Below are positions 7,192-14,254 of a stretch of 16,005 nt of DNA, piece by piece. Below the pieces are notes generated by a model, which searched no databases, had not been told where the DNA came from, and was given only the letters and a program-made list of their open reading frames with translations. How positions within the stretch are numbered: the first letter of the stretch is position 1; the number at the start of each line of letters is the position of its first letter. The stretch spans positions 1 to 16,005 of the forward strand of contig CAZMUZ010000089.1 in NCBI GenBank assembly GCA_964569315.1. Reading direction: 5' to 3'. The translations under genes and the position numbers were made by a program. This DNA is from CADEFF01 sp964569315 (lineage in GTDB: Bacteria > Pseudomonadota > Alphaproteobacteria > Dongiales > Dongiaceae).

Positions 7192-8424
7192 CTACGCGGC
7201 GCGGATCTCGGCGCCGCTGCGCCCGACCAGCTCGCGATAGAGATCGGGATCGGTATCGCCTTCGCTGCCGAAGATCAGCGCCCGGGAATTCGCGTCGAGC
7301 CCGAGCGCCGCACGCCGCGCCGGCTCCGCGGCGGCCGCGAGCAGGCCCGCCAGCCCGCCGACCCCGGCTTCGCCGCCGACGATCCGCCGGTCGCCATCGA
7401 CGCCTTCCGCCAGCGCCTTCATGGCCGCGACCGCGGCGCTGTCCGGGATGGTGAGGAAGGCGTTGGCGCCCGGATTGAGGATCTCCCAGGCGATCAGCGA
7501 AACCTCGCCCGCGGCGAGCCCTGCCATCAGCGTGTCCAGATTGCCGGAGGCCTTGGTCGGCTTGCCGTTGCGCGCCGTCTGGTAGAGGCAGTCGGCGACA
7601 TGCGGCTCGACCACCACGACCGAAGGCCGGTCGCGCCCGAGCTTCTGCCAGAGATAGGCGACGACGGCCGCCGGCAGCCCGCCGACGCCGGCCTGGATGA
7701 AGAGATGGGTCGGGCGCTCCGCCGCCGGGAGCTGCTCCAGAAGCTCGCCCACCATCACGCCATAGCCCTGCATCACCCATTTCGGCACGTCGCGATAGCC
7801 GGCATAGGAGGTGTCCGAGATCACCTGCCAGCCGTTCTTCGCGGAATCGGCCGCCGCCTGGTGGACGGAATCGTCGTAGTCGCCGGCGATGCGCCGCACC
7901 TCGGCGCCGTAATTCGCGATCGCCGCCCGGCGCCCCTCGCTCACCGTCGCATGGATGTAGATGATGCAGGGCGCGCCGAACATCTGCGCGCCCCAGGCGA
8001 CCGAGCGCCCGTGATTGCCGTCGGTCGCGGTGCAGACCGTGAGCTGCGAGACGATGTCGCGATAGTTGCCGGCCATCACCTCGGCCGAGCTCGGGCGCTT
8101 GCCGGTCCGCTTCCGGATCGCCTCGGCGACATAGCAGAACACCGCATAGGCGCCGCCCAGCGCCTTGAAGCTGCCGAGACCGAAGCGGGTGCCCTCGTCC
8201 TTGTACCAAATCTGCCCGATGCCGGCCGCGCGCGCGAGGCCGGGGAGCGACACGAGATCCGTCGCGCGGTAGCCGGGCCAGGCGCGAATCTCGCGCTCGG
8301 CGGCGGCGAAGCCCTGCGGGCTCAGGATCTCGCCGAGCGCAGCGCCATAGGGCGCGGCCGGTGCCGCCGCGGCGGCGTTGACCACGAGGCGGGTCTCGAA
8401 CGGGCTCGGTTTCCATTGCGTCAT
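7192..8424 (-). CDS. dpaL: Diaminopropionate ammonia-lyase (PLP-dependent)
   Basis: A 410-residue fold-type II PLP enzyme of the diaminopropionate ammonia-lyase family (E. coli YgeX), which converts 2,3-diaminopropionate to pyruvate and ammonia. Diagnostic segments are YKDEGTRFGLGSFKALGG with the PLP lysine at K87, ATDGNHGRSVAWG (133-145) with D135 at the place of the catalytic Asp of YgeX (D120), the phosphate-binding QAGVGGLPAA loop and EGDTDP near the end. The ATG at 8424 gives the family's usual length; an in-frame ATG at 8466 would add 14 residues. Neither has a strong ribosome site, and a possible extended -10 (TGTGATATT) lies 10 bp before 8424, so a leaderless message is conceivable. 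It is the first gene of a unit with DUF1289 and EamA genes. In E. coli ygeX sits beside ygeY, an M20 hydrolase; here M20 genes lie about 3.6 kb away on the other strand. Confidence 0.92.
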   Translation of the reverse strand: MTQWKPSPFETRLVVNAAAAAPAAPYGAALGEILSPQGFAAAEREIRAWPGYRATDLVSLPGLARAAGIGQIWYKDEGTRFGLGSFKALGGAYAVFCYVAEAIRKRTGKRPSSAEVMAGNYRDIVSQLTVCTATDGNHGRSVAWGAQMFGAPCIIYIHATVSEGRRAAIANYGAEVRRIAGDYDDSVHQAAADSAKNGWQVISDTSYAGYRDVPKWVMQGYGVMVGELLEQLPAAERPTHLFIQAGVGGLPAAVVAYLWQKLGRDRPSVVVVEPHVADCLYQTARNGKPTKASGNLDTLMAGLAAGEVSLIAWEILNPGANAFLTIPDSAAVAAMKALAEGVDGDRRIVGGEAGVGGLAGLLAAAAEPARRAALGLDANSRALIFGSEGDTDPDLYRELVGRSGAEIRAA

Positions 8425-8493
8425 GGTCGCGTCTAATATCACAAGCGGCGCGCCGGGGAAATCCATGCGCCTTGCGACAGGAACGCGCAAAGC

Positions 8494-10221
8494 ATGAAGG
8501 CCAGCGTCACGATCCGCCGCATCCGGCTCGCAAGCGGCCTCGTGTTGTTCGCCTACATCGCCACCCACTATCTCAACCACATGCTGGGCCTCGTCTCGCT
8601 CGCGGCGATGGACCGGGGCGGCGATCTCTTCATCGCGCTCTGGCGCAACCCGCCCGCGACGGCGGCGCTCTACGGCGCGCTGCTCGTGCATGTCGGCCTC
8701 GCCTTCTGGTCGATCTATCAGCGCCGCAGCCTGAGGATGCCGCCCTGGGAGGCGGCGCAACTGCTCCTCGGCCTCGCGATCCCGCCGCTGCTCCTGATCC
8801 ATATCCTCGGCACGCGGATCGCCGGGCTGATGTTCGGCGTGCAGGACGTCTATGCCTATGTGCTACTGGCGCTCTGGGTGGCCGATCCGCTCGCGGGGCT
8901 GCAGCAGGCGATCGTGCTGCTGGTCGCCTGGGCGCATGGCTGCATCGGCCTGCATTTCTGGCTCCGCATCCGGCCCTGGTATCCGCGCTGGTCGCCCTAT
9001 CTCTATGCGCTGGCCCTGCTCTGGCCGGTGCTGGCGCTGCTCGGATTCGCAGGCGGCGCACGCGAAGTGGCGCAGCTCGCCCAGGATCCCTCCTGGATGG
9101 CGGCCGCCGCCGCGGAAATCCATTTCCCGACGCCGGATCAGGCAGCGCTGCTCTATCGGATAGAGCATCTGGGCTGGGCGCTCTTCGCAAGCCTTCTCGC
9201 GGCGACGCTGGTCGCCCGCATGGTGCGCGACTGGCGCATCCGCCACCGGGCGCTCACCGTCACTTATCCGGGCGGGCTCCGCGTCGAGCTGCAGCCGGGG
9301 GCGACCCTGCTGGAGGCGAGCCGGATCGGCGGCGTGCCCCATGCGAGCGTCTGCGGCGGGCGCGGCCGCTGCTCGACTTGCCGCGTGCAGGTGCTGGAGG
9401 GGATGGAGGCGCTGCCGCCGCCCTCGGTCGAGGAGCGGCGGGTGCTGGACCGCGTCTCGGCGGGGCCGGGGGTGCGGCTCGCCTGCCAGGTCCGGCCGCA
9501 GGGCGACGTCTCGATCGTGCCTTTGCTGCCGCCGAGCGCGACCCCGCGCGATGCGCATGACCGGCCGGGGCATCTCCAGGGCCATGAGGAGGAGATCGCG
9601 ATCCTGTTCGCCGATCTTCGCGCCTTTACCCGGCTCGCCGAAGGCAAGCTGCCTTACGATGTGGTGTTCCTCCTCAACCGCTATTTCCGCGCCATGGGCA
9701 GCGCCGTCGAATCGGCGGGCGGCCATCTCGACAAGTTCATCGGCGACGGGGTGATGGCGTTGTTCGGCGTCGGCGATCCGGCCGGCACCGGCTGCCGCGC
9801 GGCGCTGGAGGCGGCCCGCCTGATGGCGGTCAATCTCGAGGAGATGAACCGGGTCCTCGCGCAGGACCTCGTCGAGCCGCTCCGGATCGGCGTCGGCATC
9901 CATGTCGGGACGGCGATCGTGGGCGAGATGGGCTATGGCCGCGCCACCTCGGTCACCGCCATCGGCGATGCGGTCAATACGGCGAGCCGGCTCGAAGAGC
10001 TCAACAAGGAGCTGCGCAGCCAGCTCGTGCTTTCGGCGGAAGTCGCGATCCAGGCCGGCATTGAACTTCCCGGCGCGGTCCGGCACGAGATCACGGTGCG
10101 CGGCCGACAGGCGCATATGATCGTGCTCGCGATCGCCGATGCGCGCGGCATCCCGGCGCTCGCCGCACCGTCGCCTGTGCCGCGCCTCGGGCGACGGCGC
10201 CGCGCCCCGGCGGAACGTTAG
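8494..10221 (+). CDS. Membrane-anchored class IIIb adenylate cyclase with [2Fe-2S] ferredoxin domain
   Basis: A 575-residue three-part sensor-enzyme. Residues 1-245 form about six membrane helices resembling a diheme cytochrome b (succinate dehydrogenase-like) anchor, with candidate heme His at 25, 29, 66, 103, 148, 154 and 225. Residues about 252-345 are a [2Fe-2S] ferredoxin domain with C287, C293, C296 and C331. Residues about 362-550 are a class III nucleotide cyclase with metal-binding D374 and D418, K414 and the transition-state pair N495/R499. The substrate-selecting position is T488, marking class IIIb, which makes cAMP. The arrangement recalls the CyaC-type redox- or quinone-responsive cyclase of Sinorhizobium meliloti; whether that protein also has the ferredoxin domain I do not recall with certainty. 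The gene is divergent from dpaL (69-bp gap). The proposed role is coupling respiratory-chain redox state to cAMP. Confidence 0.92.
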   Translation: MKASVTIRRIRLASGLVLFAYIATHYLNHMLGLVSLAAMDRGGDLFIALWRNPPATAALYGALLVHVGLAFWSIYQRRSLRMPPWEAAQLLLGLAIPPLLLIHILGTRIAGLMFGVQDVYAYVLLALWVADPLAGLQQAIVLLVAWAHGCIGLHFWLRIRPWYPRWSPYLYALALLWPVLALLGFAGGAREVAQLAQDPSWMAAAAAEIHFPTPDQAALLYRIEHLGWALFASLLAATLVARMVRDWRIRHRALTVTYPGGLRVELQPGATLLEASRIGGVPHASVCGGRGRCSTCRVQVLEGMEALPPPSVEERRVLDRVSAGPGVRLACQVRPQGDVSIVPLLPPSATPRDAHDRPGHLQGHEEEIAILFADLRAFTRLAEGKLPYDVVFLLNRYFRAMGSAVESAGGHLDKFIGDGVMALFGVGDPAGTGCRAALEAARLMAVNLEEMNRVLAQDLVEPLRIGVGIHVGTAIVGEMGYGRATSVTAIGDAVNTASRLEELNKELRSQLVLSAEVAIQAGIELPGAVRHEITVRGRQAHMIVLAIADARGIPALAAPSPVPRLGRRRRAPAER

Positions 10222-10226
10222 CGGAA

Positions 10227-10270
10227 GGCGGCCGCCCGGCGTCCGATCGTCCGAACGCGAAGCGGCCGCT
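10227..10270. repeat. Pair of 10-bp palindromes in the convergent gap
   Basis: Two perfect 10-bp palindromes with the shared core GCGGCCGC lie at 10227-10236 and 10261-10270 in the 54-bp gap between the cyclase and TPR stop codons. The two copies can pair with each other around a 24-nt loop. They may act as a 3' structure for both convergent genes, though no T-run follows and such GC palindromes also arise by chance in this base composition. Confidence 0.35.
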
Positions 10271-10275
10271 CCGGA

Positions 10276-10779
10276 TCAGCTCGGCTGGTTCGCCTTGTAT
10301 TCGGCGATCTCCTCCTTGAGGTCCTCAAACTCCTCGCAGGAGCCGCAGGCCTTTTGCAGCACGGCGAGCCGCTGCTCCGCCTCGGGCAGCAGCTTCATCT
10401 CGAGATAGAGCTCGCCCAGATACTCGTTGGCGCCGAGATGGTTCGGCTTCAGCGCGAGCGCGCGCTGATAATAGCCCAGCGCCTCGCTGTGCTTGCCGAG
10501 CTTGCGGTTGGCATAGCCCAGATAGTTGAAGGCGTCGGCATTGCTCGAATCGGCCGCGACCACCTTCTCCAGCAGCGGGATCGCGTCGGAATAGTCCTCG
10601 TCGTCGATCAGATCGACAGCCTTCTGATAGTCGCTCGGGCCGCTCGAGCTGCTGGCGCTCGAGCTGCTGCTCGAACTCGAGCTGCTGGTGCCGGCGGCGA
10701 AGCCGCTCGCCGCGGGCGCCATCGCGGCGAGCGCAAGCGCCATGGCGGCGAACATCGTGCGACGCAGGAAGATCGTCAT
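10276..10779 (-). CDS. Secreted tetratricopeptide-repeat protein with poly-Ser linker
   Basis: A 167-residue exported protein. A signal peptide covers about residues 1-29 (basic MTIFLRR, hydrophobic core, cleavage near GFAAG). A run of 14 Ser broken by one Ala (32-46) follows as a flexible linker. TPR-type helices cover about 50-140, with two clear repeats: the ADAFNYLGYANRKLGKHSEA unit (81-100) and the adjoining ALALKPNHLGANEYLGELYL unit. A CGSC pair (145-148) near the acidic C-terminus could be redox-active or metal-binding. The ATG at 10779 has a strong AAGGAG ribosome site, so longer upstream frames are rejected. Such periplasmic TPR proteins usually scaffold protein interactions; the partner is unknown. 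It is convergent with the cyclase gene and about 200 bp downstream of recX. Confidence 0.88.
   Translation of the reverse strand: MTIFLRRTMFAAMALALAAMAPAASGFAAGTSSSSSSSSSSASSSSGPSDYQKAVDLIDDEDYSDAIPLLEKVVAADSSNADAFNYLGYANRKLGKHSEALGYYQRALALKPNHLGANEYLGELYLEMKLLPEAEQRLAVLQKACGSCEEFEDLKEEIAEYKANQPS
10642..10686 (-). repeat. Serine-codon repeat in the TPR gene
   Basis: Fifteen codons (14 Ser, one Ala) built mainly from AGC and TCG, with the unit AGCAGCTCGAG occurring three times. This is a short imperfect in-frame repeat of the kind prone to slippage, so the linker length may vary between strains. Confidence 0.7.
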
Positions 10780-10837
10780 GACTGCTCTCCTTGTCGGTCT
10801 TGCGGGTTCGGTCTTTCGGGGTCGGTGCATCGGAGGG

Positions 10838-10861
10838 TCGAGCGGACGCCCGTCCGCTCGA
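10838..10861. other. Perfect 11-bp inverted repeat between recX and the TPR gene
   Basis: The left arm is 10838-10848, the loop CC is 10849-10850 and the right arm is 10851-10861. It lies about 60 bp upstream of the TPR start on the minus strand. The pairing is perfect and very GC-rich, so it should fold strongly in RNA. It could terminate recX transcription, form a structured 5' leader for the TPR gene, or be a dyad operator. No T-run follows it in the minus direction, which argues against a classical terminator. Confidence 0.5.
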
Positions 10862-10896
10862 ACGCTGCGGGGGATCATGGCACCGCCGCAGCCTCC

Positions 10897-10910
10897 GCGC
10901 CTATAGGCGC
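10897..10910. promoter_or_regulatory. 14-bp perfect palindrome containing a TATAGG box
   Basis: A perfect palindrome, GCGCCTATAGGCGC, in the leader region of the TPR gene. Its centre reads TATAGG on both strands and could serve as a -10 box, but no recognisable -35 box lies at the right distance on the minus strand. An operator or a methylation-type site is equally possible. Confidence 0.3.
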
Positions 10911-10982
10911 CGGGAGAGGGCGGGTGGCGGGCCTGCCTACGTCTCACGCGGATTTGATCGCTTTCGGGCGGTCGGGAACCCG

Positions 10983-11609
10983 TCAACCTTCCTCGGTCGC
11001 CGCCGCGGCCGCTTCGAGCGCGGCGGGCGAGGCGGCGTCGATCACGCGCCGCGCCGTCTCGTAGCTGAAGCCGGCGCGTGCGAGCGAGGCGAGATCCTTG
11101 TCGCGCCTTTCGCGCCGATCCGCCGGCGCGCGATAGGGGCCGAGGCGGCGGCGGCGCGCATGGCTCGCGGCGGCGGCGAAATCGGCGGCGGGATTGCCGG
11201 CGGCCAGCTCCTTGACCGTCGCCGTTGCGATCTCGCCCGCGACGCCGCGCTGCGCGAGCCCGAGCTTGATGCGGGCGAGGGACCGGCCGCGCCGCTGCAG
11301 GCTCGCGGCATGGCCGGTGGCGAAGCGGCGGTCGTCGAGCAGACCGTTGCGCTCCAGCTTCGCGAGCAGCTCCGGCAGCAGGCCGCGCGCCGCGGCGGGA
11401 TCGGTGCCGTCCTGTTCCGCCCAGCGCCGGATGCGCCGCTCCAGCACCCGCTTGAGCTGAACCCGGGAGCTCGAATAGCGCGCGAGATAGTCGATCGCCG
11501 CGGTTTCGAGGGCGGCGGCGCTGGTGTGATCCCGGTGCGCGCGCGTCGGCGTCGGCGGCGTATCGCCATCCTCCGTTCCGGCCTTTGCCCCCGGTCGTTT
11601 CTGGCTCAT
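10983..11609 (-). CDS. recX: RecX-family RecA regulator
   Basis: A 208-residue, mostly helical, very basic protein of the RecX family, which binds the RecA filament and limits its activity. It shows the family's three-helix repeats: an N-terminal YLARYSSSRVQLKRVLERRI segment (about 41-60), LLAKLERNGLLDDRRFA (81-97), then the RGRSLARIKLGLAQRGV segment (107-123) and a C-terminal FSYETARRVID helix (171-181). The first 30 residues are a disordered Thr/Pro/Asp-rich extension. Three closely spaced in-frame ATGs (11627, 11615, 11609) compete; none has a clear ribosome site and 11609 was taken as the conservative choice. recA is not in the window, although the two genes are often neighbours elsewhere. 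The gene is divergent from the first ABC-2 permease. Confidence 0.82.
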   Translation of the reverse strand: MSQKRPGAKAGTEDGDTPPTPTRAHRDHTSAAALETAAIDYLARYSSSRVQLKRVLERRIRRWAEQDGTDPAAARGLLPELLAKLERNGLLDDRRFATGHAASLQRRGRSLARIKLGLAQRGVAGEIATATVKELAAGNPAADFAAAASHARRRRLGPYRAPADRRERRDKDLASLARAGFSYETARRVIDAASPAALEAAAAATEEG

Positions 11610-11649
11610 GCGCATCGAGCATGGCATGGCTGCCGCGCGCCGGGCCAGC

Positions 11650-11678
11650 TTGCTTCGACCCCCCGGCTCGCCTATACG
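11650..11678 (+). promoter_or_regulatory. Candidate sigma70 promoter for the ABC-2 permease pair
   Basis: TTGCTT (11650-11655) and TATACG (11673-11678) are spaced by exactly 17 bp in the 108-bp divergent gap upstream of the permease ATG at 11718. The -35 matches consensus at three positions and the -10 at four. Transcription would begin near 11685, leaving a leader of about 33 nt. Confidence 0.4.
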
Positions 11679-11717
11679 TCCCGCGCCGTTCGGACCGCAC
11701 ATGCAAGCCATGATTCG

Positions 11718-12518
11718 ATGACGCCCTTGCCCCCGATGGTACGTCGCTTCGGCCCGGTCAACTGGGTCGGGCTCTGGACGCTCTATCTGAAAGAGGTCCG
11801 CCGCTTTCTCAAGGTGGCGACGCAGACCATCCTGGCGCCCCTGGTGACCAGCTTCCTCTTTCTCGCGATCTTCTCGCTGGCGCTCGGCCGCGCGGTGCAG
11901 ATGATCGGCGGCGTGCCGTTCGCCGAGTTCCTGGCGCCGGGCCTCATCATGATGGCGATGGTGCAGAACGCCTTCGCCAATACCTCCTCGACGCTCGTCA
12001 TCGCCAAGGTGCAGGGTAATATCGTCGATCTGCTGATGCCGCCGCTGAGCCCGGGCGAGCTCACCTTCGGGCTTGCCGCGGGCGGCCTCACCCGCGGGAT
12101 CGTGGTGGGCGCGGTGATCTGGGGCGCCTTTCTGCTGGTGCTCCCGATCCATATCCACGACCTCTTCTTCGTGCTGTTCCATGCCGTGGCGGCGAGCCTG
12201 ATGCTCTCGCTCCTCGGCGTGCTGGGCGGGCTGTGGTCGGAGAAGTTCGACCATATCGCGGCGGTGACGAACTTCGTCATCACGCCTTTCGCCTTTCTTT
12301 CGGGCGCGTTCTATTCGACGGAACGGCTGCCCGGGATCTGGCACACCATCGCCCACCTCAACCCGTTCTTCTACATGATCGACGGATTCCGCTACGGCCT
12401 CATCGGCCATGCCGACGGATCGCTCGGGGTCGGGATCCTGGTGATGCTGGGGGCCAACGCCTTCCTCTGGTGGCTGACGCTCCGTCTCTTCGCCATCGGC
12501 TATAAGCTGCGGCCGTGA
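11718..12518 (+). CDS. ABC-2 type transporter permease, copy 1
   Basis: A 266-residue inner-membrane permease with about six hydrophobic helices and the ABC-2 layout. An amphipathic N-terminus (VRRFGPVNWVGLWTLYLKEV) precedes helix 1, and the family's C-terminal signature LNPFFYMIDGFRYGLIG appears before the last helix. It resembles the YadH/NodJ branch, whose members work as dimers with a separate ATPase to move polysaccharide, lipid or drug substrates. The ATG at 11718 gives a normal length; no strong ribosome site is visible. Its stop overlaps the GTG of the second permease, so the two are coupled and probably form a heterodimer. No ATPase gene is next to them in the window, so the nucleotide-binding subunit must come from elsewhere or serve several permeases. 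Confidence 0.9.
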   Translation: MTPLPPMVRRFGPVNWVGLWTLYLKEVRRFLKVATQTILAPLVTSFLFLAIFSLALGRAVQMIGGVPFAEFLAPGLIMMAMVQNAFANTSSTLVIAKVQGNIVDLLMPPLSPGELTFGLAAGGLTRGIVVGAVIWGAFLLVLPIHIHDLFFVLFHAVAASLMLSLLGVLGGLWSEKFDHIAAVTNFVITPFAFLSGAFYSTERLPGIWHTIAHLNPFFYMIDGFRYGLIGHADGSLGVGILVMLGANAFLWWLTLRLFAIGYKLRP

Positions 12519-13330
12519 GCATCGAGCTGTTTTCGCCGCCGGCGCTGCGAGTCCGGCGGTTCGGACGCGTGAACTGGGTGGGGCTTGCGGCGCTCTATCG
12601 CCGCCAGGTCGCGCGCGCGATCAAGGATACGATCGACGGGCTGCTCGGGCCGGTGATGACGAACCTGCTCTTCCTCGCGGTATTCCGCCTGTCGCTCGGT
12701 CCGAGCGAATGGCCGATGGCAGAAATCCCGCTGATGAGCTTCGTCGCCCCGGCGCTGGTGCTGTTCGCCGTCGCCGAACGGGCCCTCACGGCGACCTCGG
12801 CCGCGATCCTCTTCGACAAGCAGGTGGGCGCGATGGTCGATCTCACCATGGCGCCGCTCACCTCCTGGGAGCGCGTCGTCGGCCAGGCGGCGGGCGCCGC
12901 CACGGCGGGGCTCATGACCGGCGGGGCGGTCGCCATCGTGCTGCTGCCGATCGCCGGTGTCGTTCCCGCCTCGCCGCTGATGGCGCTGTTCTTCGCCGCC
13001 GCGATCGCGCTGCTCTTCGGCCTCCTCGGCATCGCCGTCGGCCTCTGGTCGACGCGCTGGGACCACTTCACCCTGGCGCACAGCTTTCTCTTCATTCCGC
13101 CCGCCTATTTCTCCGGCATGTTCTACCCGGTCGAACGGCTGCCGGAGATCGGCCAGCGCCTCGTCGCGCTCAATCCCTTCTTCTACGGGCTCGACGGCTT
13201 TCGCCGCGGCGTGACGGGCTGGGGCGAGGCGGAGCCGTTGTTCGCGGCCGGTCTCCTGCTGGCGCTCATCCTCGCGACGGCGTTCGCCGTCCGTCTCCTC
13301 GTGCGGTCGGGCTATCGCGTCAAGGCGTAA
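12515..13330 (+). CDS. ABC-2 type transporter permease, copy 2
   Basis: A 271-residue paralogue of the preceding permease. It shares the VRRFG-x-VNWVGL-x2-LY start, the helix spacing, the LWS-x3-DH loop before helix 5 and the closing LNPFFYGLDGFRRGVTG signature, so a tandem duplication followed by divergence is clear at the protein level. Translation starts at GTG 12515, four bases into the overlap with the copy 1 stop (GTGA). Likely partner: copy 1, as a heterodimeric transmembrane channel. Its last 11 bp overlap the 3' end of the convergent PPK2 gene. The substrate is unknown. Confidence 0.9.
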   Translation: MSIELFSPPALRVRRFGRVNWVGLAALYRRQVARAIKDTIDGLLGPVMTNLLFLAVFRLSLGPSEWPMAEIPLMSFVAPALVLFAVAERALTATSAAILFDKQVGAMVDLTMAPLTSWERVVGQAAGAATAGLMTGGAVAIVLLPIAGVVPASPLMALFFAAAIALLFGLLGIAVGLWSTRWDHFTLAHSFLFIPPAYFSGMFYPVERLPEIGQRLVALNPFFYGLDGFRRGVTGWGEAEPLFAAGLLLALILATAFAVRLLVRSGYRVKA

Positions 13331-14135
13331 GCGCGCTCTTTCCGCAGCGCTCGCTCTTGCGGACCATGGCGCGGATCGCGGTCGCGATCTTGCGGTCGGC
13401 CGCCGGCTGCTCGAGGTCCATGCCTTTCGAGAGCCCGTCGATGATGACCTCGAAGGCGCGGATGCGCGCATGCCATTTGTAGTTGGCGCCGAGCGCGTGC
13501 CAGGGCGCCCGCCGCCCGCTGGTCTCGCGGAACATGTCGTCCGTCGCCTTCTCGTAGTCGTGCCAGCGCGCCCGGTTGCGAAGGTCGTCCGCGGTCAGCT
13601 TCCAGCGCTTGTACGGGGTTTCCAGCCGCTCCACGAGCCGCTCGAGCTGCTCCTCGGGCGTGATGTGGAGGAAGATCTTGACCAGCCTTATGCCGTCATC
13701 GACCAGCATCCGCTCGAACTCGTTGATCTCGCGATAGGCGCGCTTCCAGTCGGGCTTGCCGATGAAGCCCTCGACCCGCTCCACCAGCACGCGGCCGTAC
13801 CAGGAGCGGTCGAAGATCGCGATGGTTCCCGGCTGCGGCAGCCTCTCCCAGAAGCGGTAGAGATAGTGCCGGCCCTGCTCCTCCTCGCTCGGGCGGCCGA
13901 TCGGCCAGACGAGGCATTGCCGCGGATCGAGCCGCTCGGAGATCCGGCGGATGATGCTGCCCTTGCCGGCCGTGTCCCATCCCTCGAACAGCACGATGGC
14001 GCGGCGACGCTGGCGCCAGTTGGCCTGCTGCACCGTGAGCAGCTCGAGCTGCAGCGTCTTCAGCCGCTTCTCGTAAGTCTCCTTGTCGGGGATGCGTGCC
14101 GAGAGATCGATGCGGTCGAGACGCGGGGTTTTCAT
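13320..14135 (-). CDS. Polyphosphate kinase 2 family protein (PAP-like, single domain)
   Basis: A 271-residue PPK2-family kinase that transfers phosphate between polyphosphate and nucleotides in the cytoplasm. The Walker A loop is GWDTAGKGS (52-60) with D54 and K58; the Walker B-type segment is FDRSWYGRV (108-116), followed by VERVEGF. The helical lid lies around residues 170-220 (KRWKL, RARWHDYEKATDDM). The RRISERLDPRQ and YLYRFWERLP segments look closest to the polyphosphate:AMP phosphotransferase (class II) branch, but here as one domain, not the fused pair; whether it uses AMP, ADP or GDP cannot be told. The ATG at 14135 has AAGGAG 9 bp upstream, so the longer frame starting at 14189 is rejected. 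The stop at 13320 overlaps the convergent permease gene by 11 bp. Confidence 0.9.
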   Translation of the reverse strand: MKTPRLDRIDLSARIPDKETYEKRLKTLQLELLTVQQANWRQRRRAIVLFEGWDTAGKGSIIRRISERLDPRQCLVWPIGRPSEEEQGRHYLYRFWERLPQPGTIAIFDRSWYGRVLVERVEGFIGKPDWKRAYREINEFERMLVDDGIRLVKIFLHITPEEQLERLVERLETPYKRWKLTADDLRNRARWHDYEKATDDMFRETSGRRAPWHALGANYKWHARIRAFEVIIDGLSKGMDLEQPAADRKIATAIRAMVRKSERCGKSALTP

Positions 14136-14166
14136 GGGGTGCGGCTCCTTTCGCGCCCTGAAACAG

Positions 14167-14180
14167 GCCTCGGCCGAGGC
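14167..14180. promoter_or_regulatory. 14-bp perfect palindrome in the PPK2/argD divergent region
   Basis: GCCTCGGCCGAGGC is a perfect palindrome that overlaps the candidate -10 of the PPK2 gene, a position where a repressor could act. No known operator was recognised, and GC palindromes of this size can be chance in this genome. Confidence 0.3.
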
Positions 14181-14205
14181 TAGCGGCAATTCGCCCGGCG
14201 GGCAA
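14177..14205 (-). promoter_or_regulatory. Weak promoter candidate for the PPK2 gene
   Basis: On the minus strand TTGCCC (14205-14200) and TAGCCT (14182-14177) are separated by 17 bp and lie 42 bp or more upstream of the PPK2 start. The match is four and three of six, so it is only suggestive. Confidence 0.28.
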
Positions 14206-14225
14206 AACCGCGCGGACCGGCTCGG

Positions 14226-14254
14226 TTGACAGCCTCCCCCGCAGTCCCGATAGT
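14226..14254 (+). promoter_or_regulatory. sigma70-type promoter of argD-argF
   Basis: A perfect TTGACA (14226-14231) and GATAGT (14249-14254, four of six) are separated by 17 bp. Transcription should start near 14261, giving a leader of about 55 nt before the argD ATG. This is the best promoter match found in the window. Confidence 0.65.

Noticed and set aside
14190..14210. Short GCCC-GGC-GGGC hairpin followed by AAAA as a terminator
   Set aside because: The stem is only 4 bp and the A-run is on the wrong side for termination in either gene direction.
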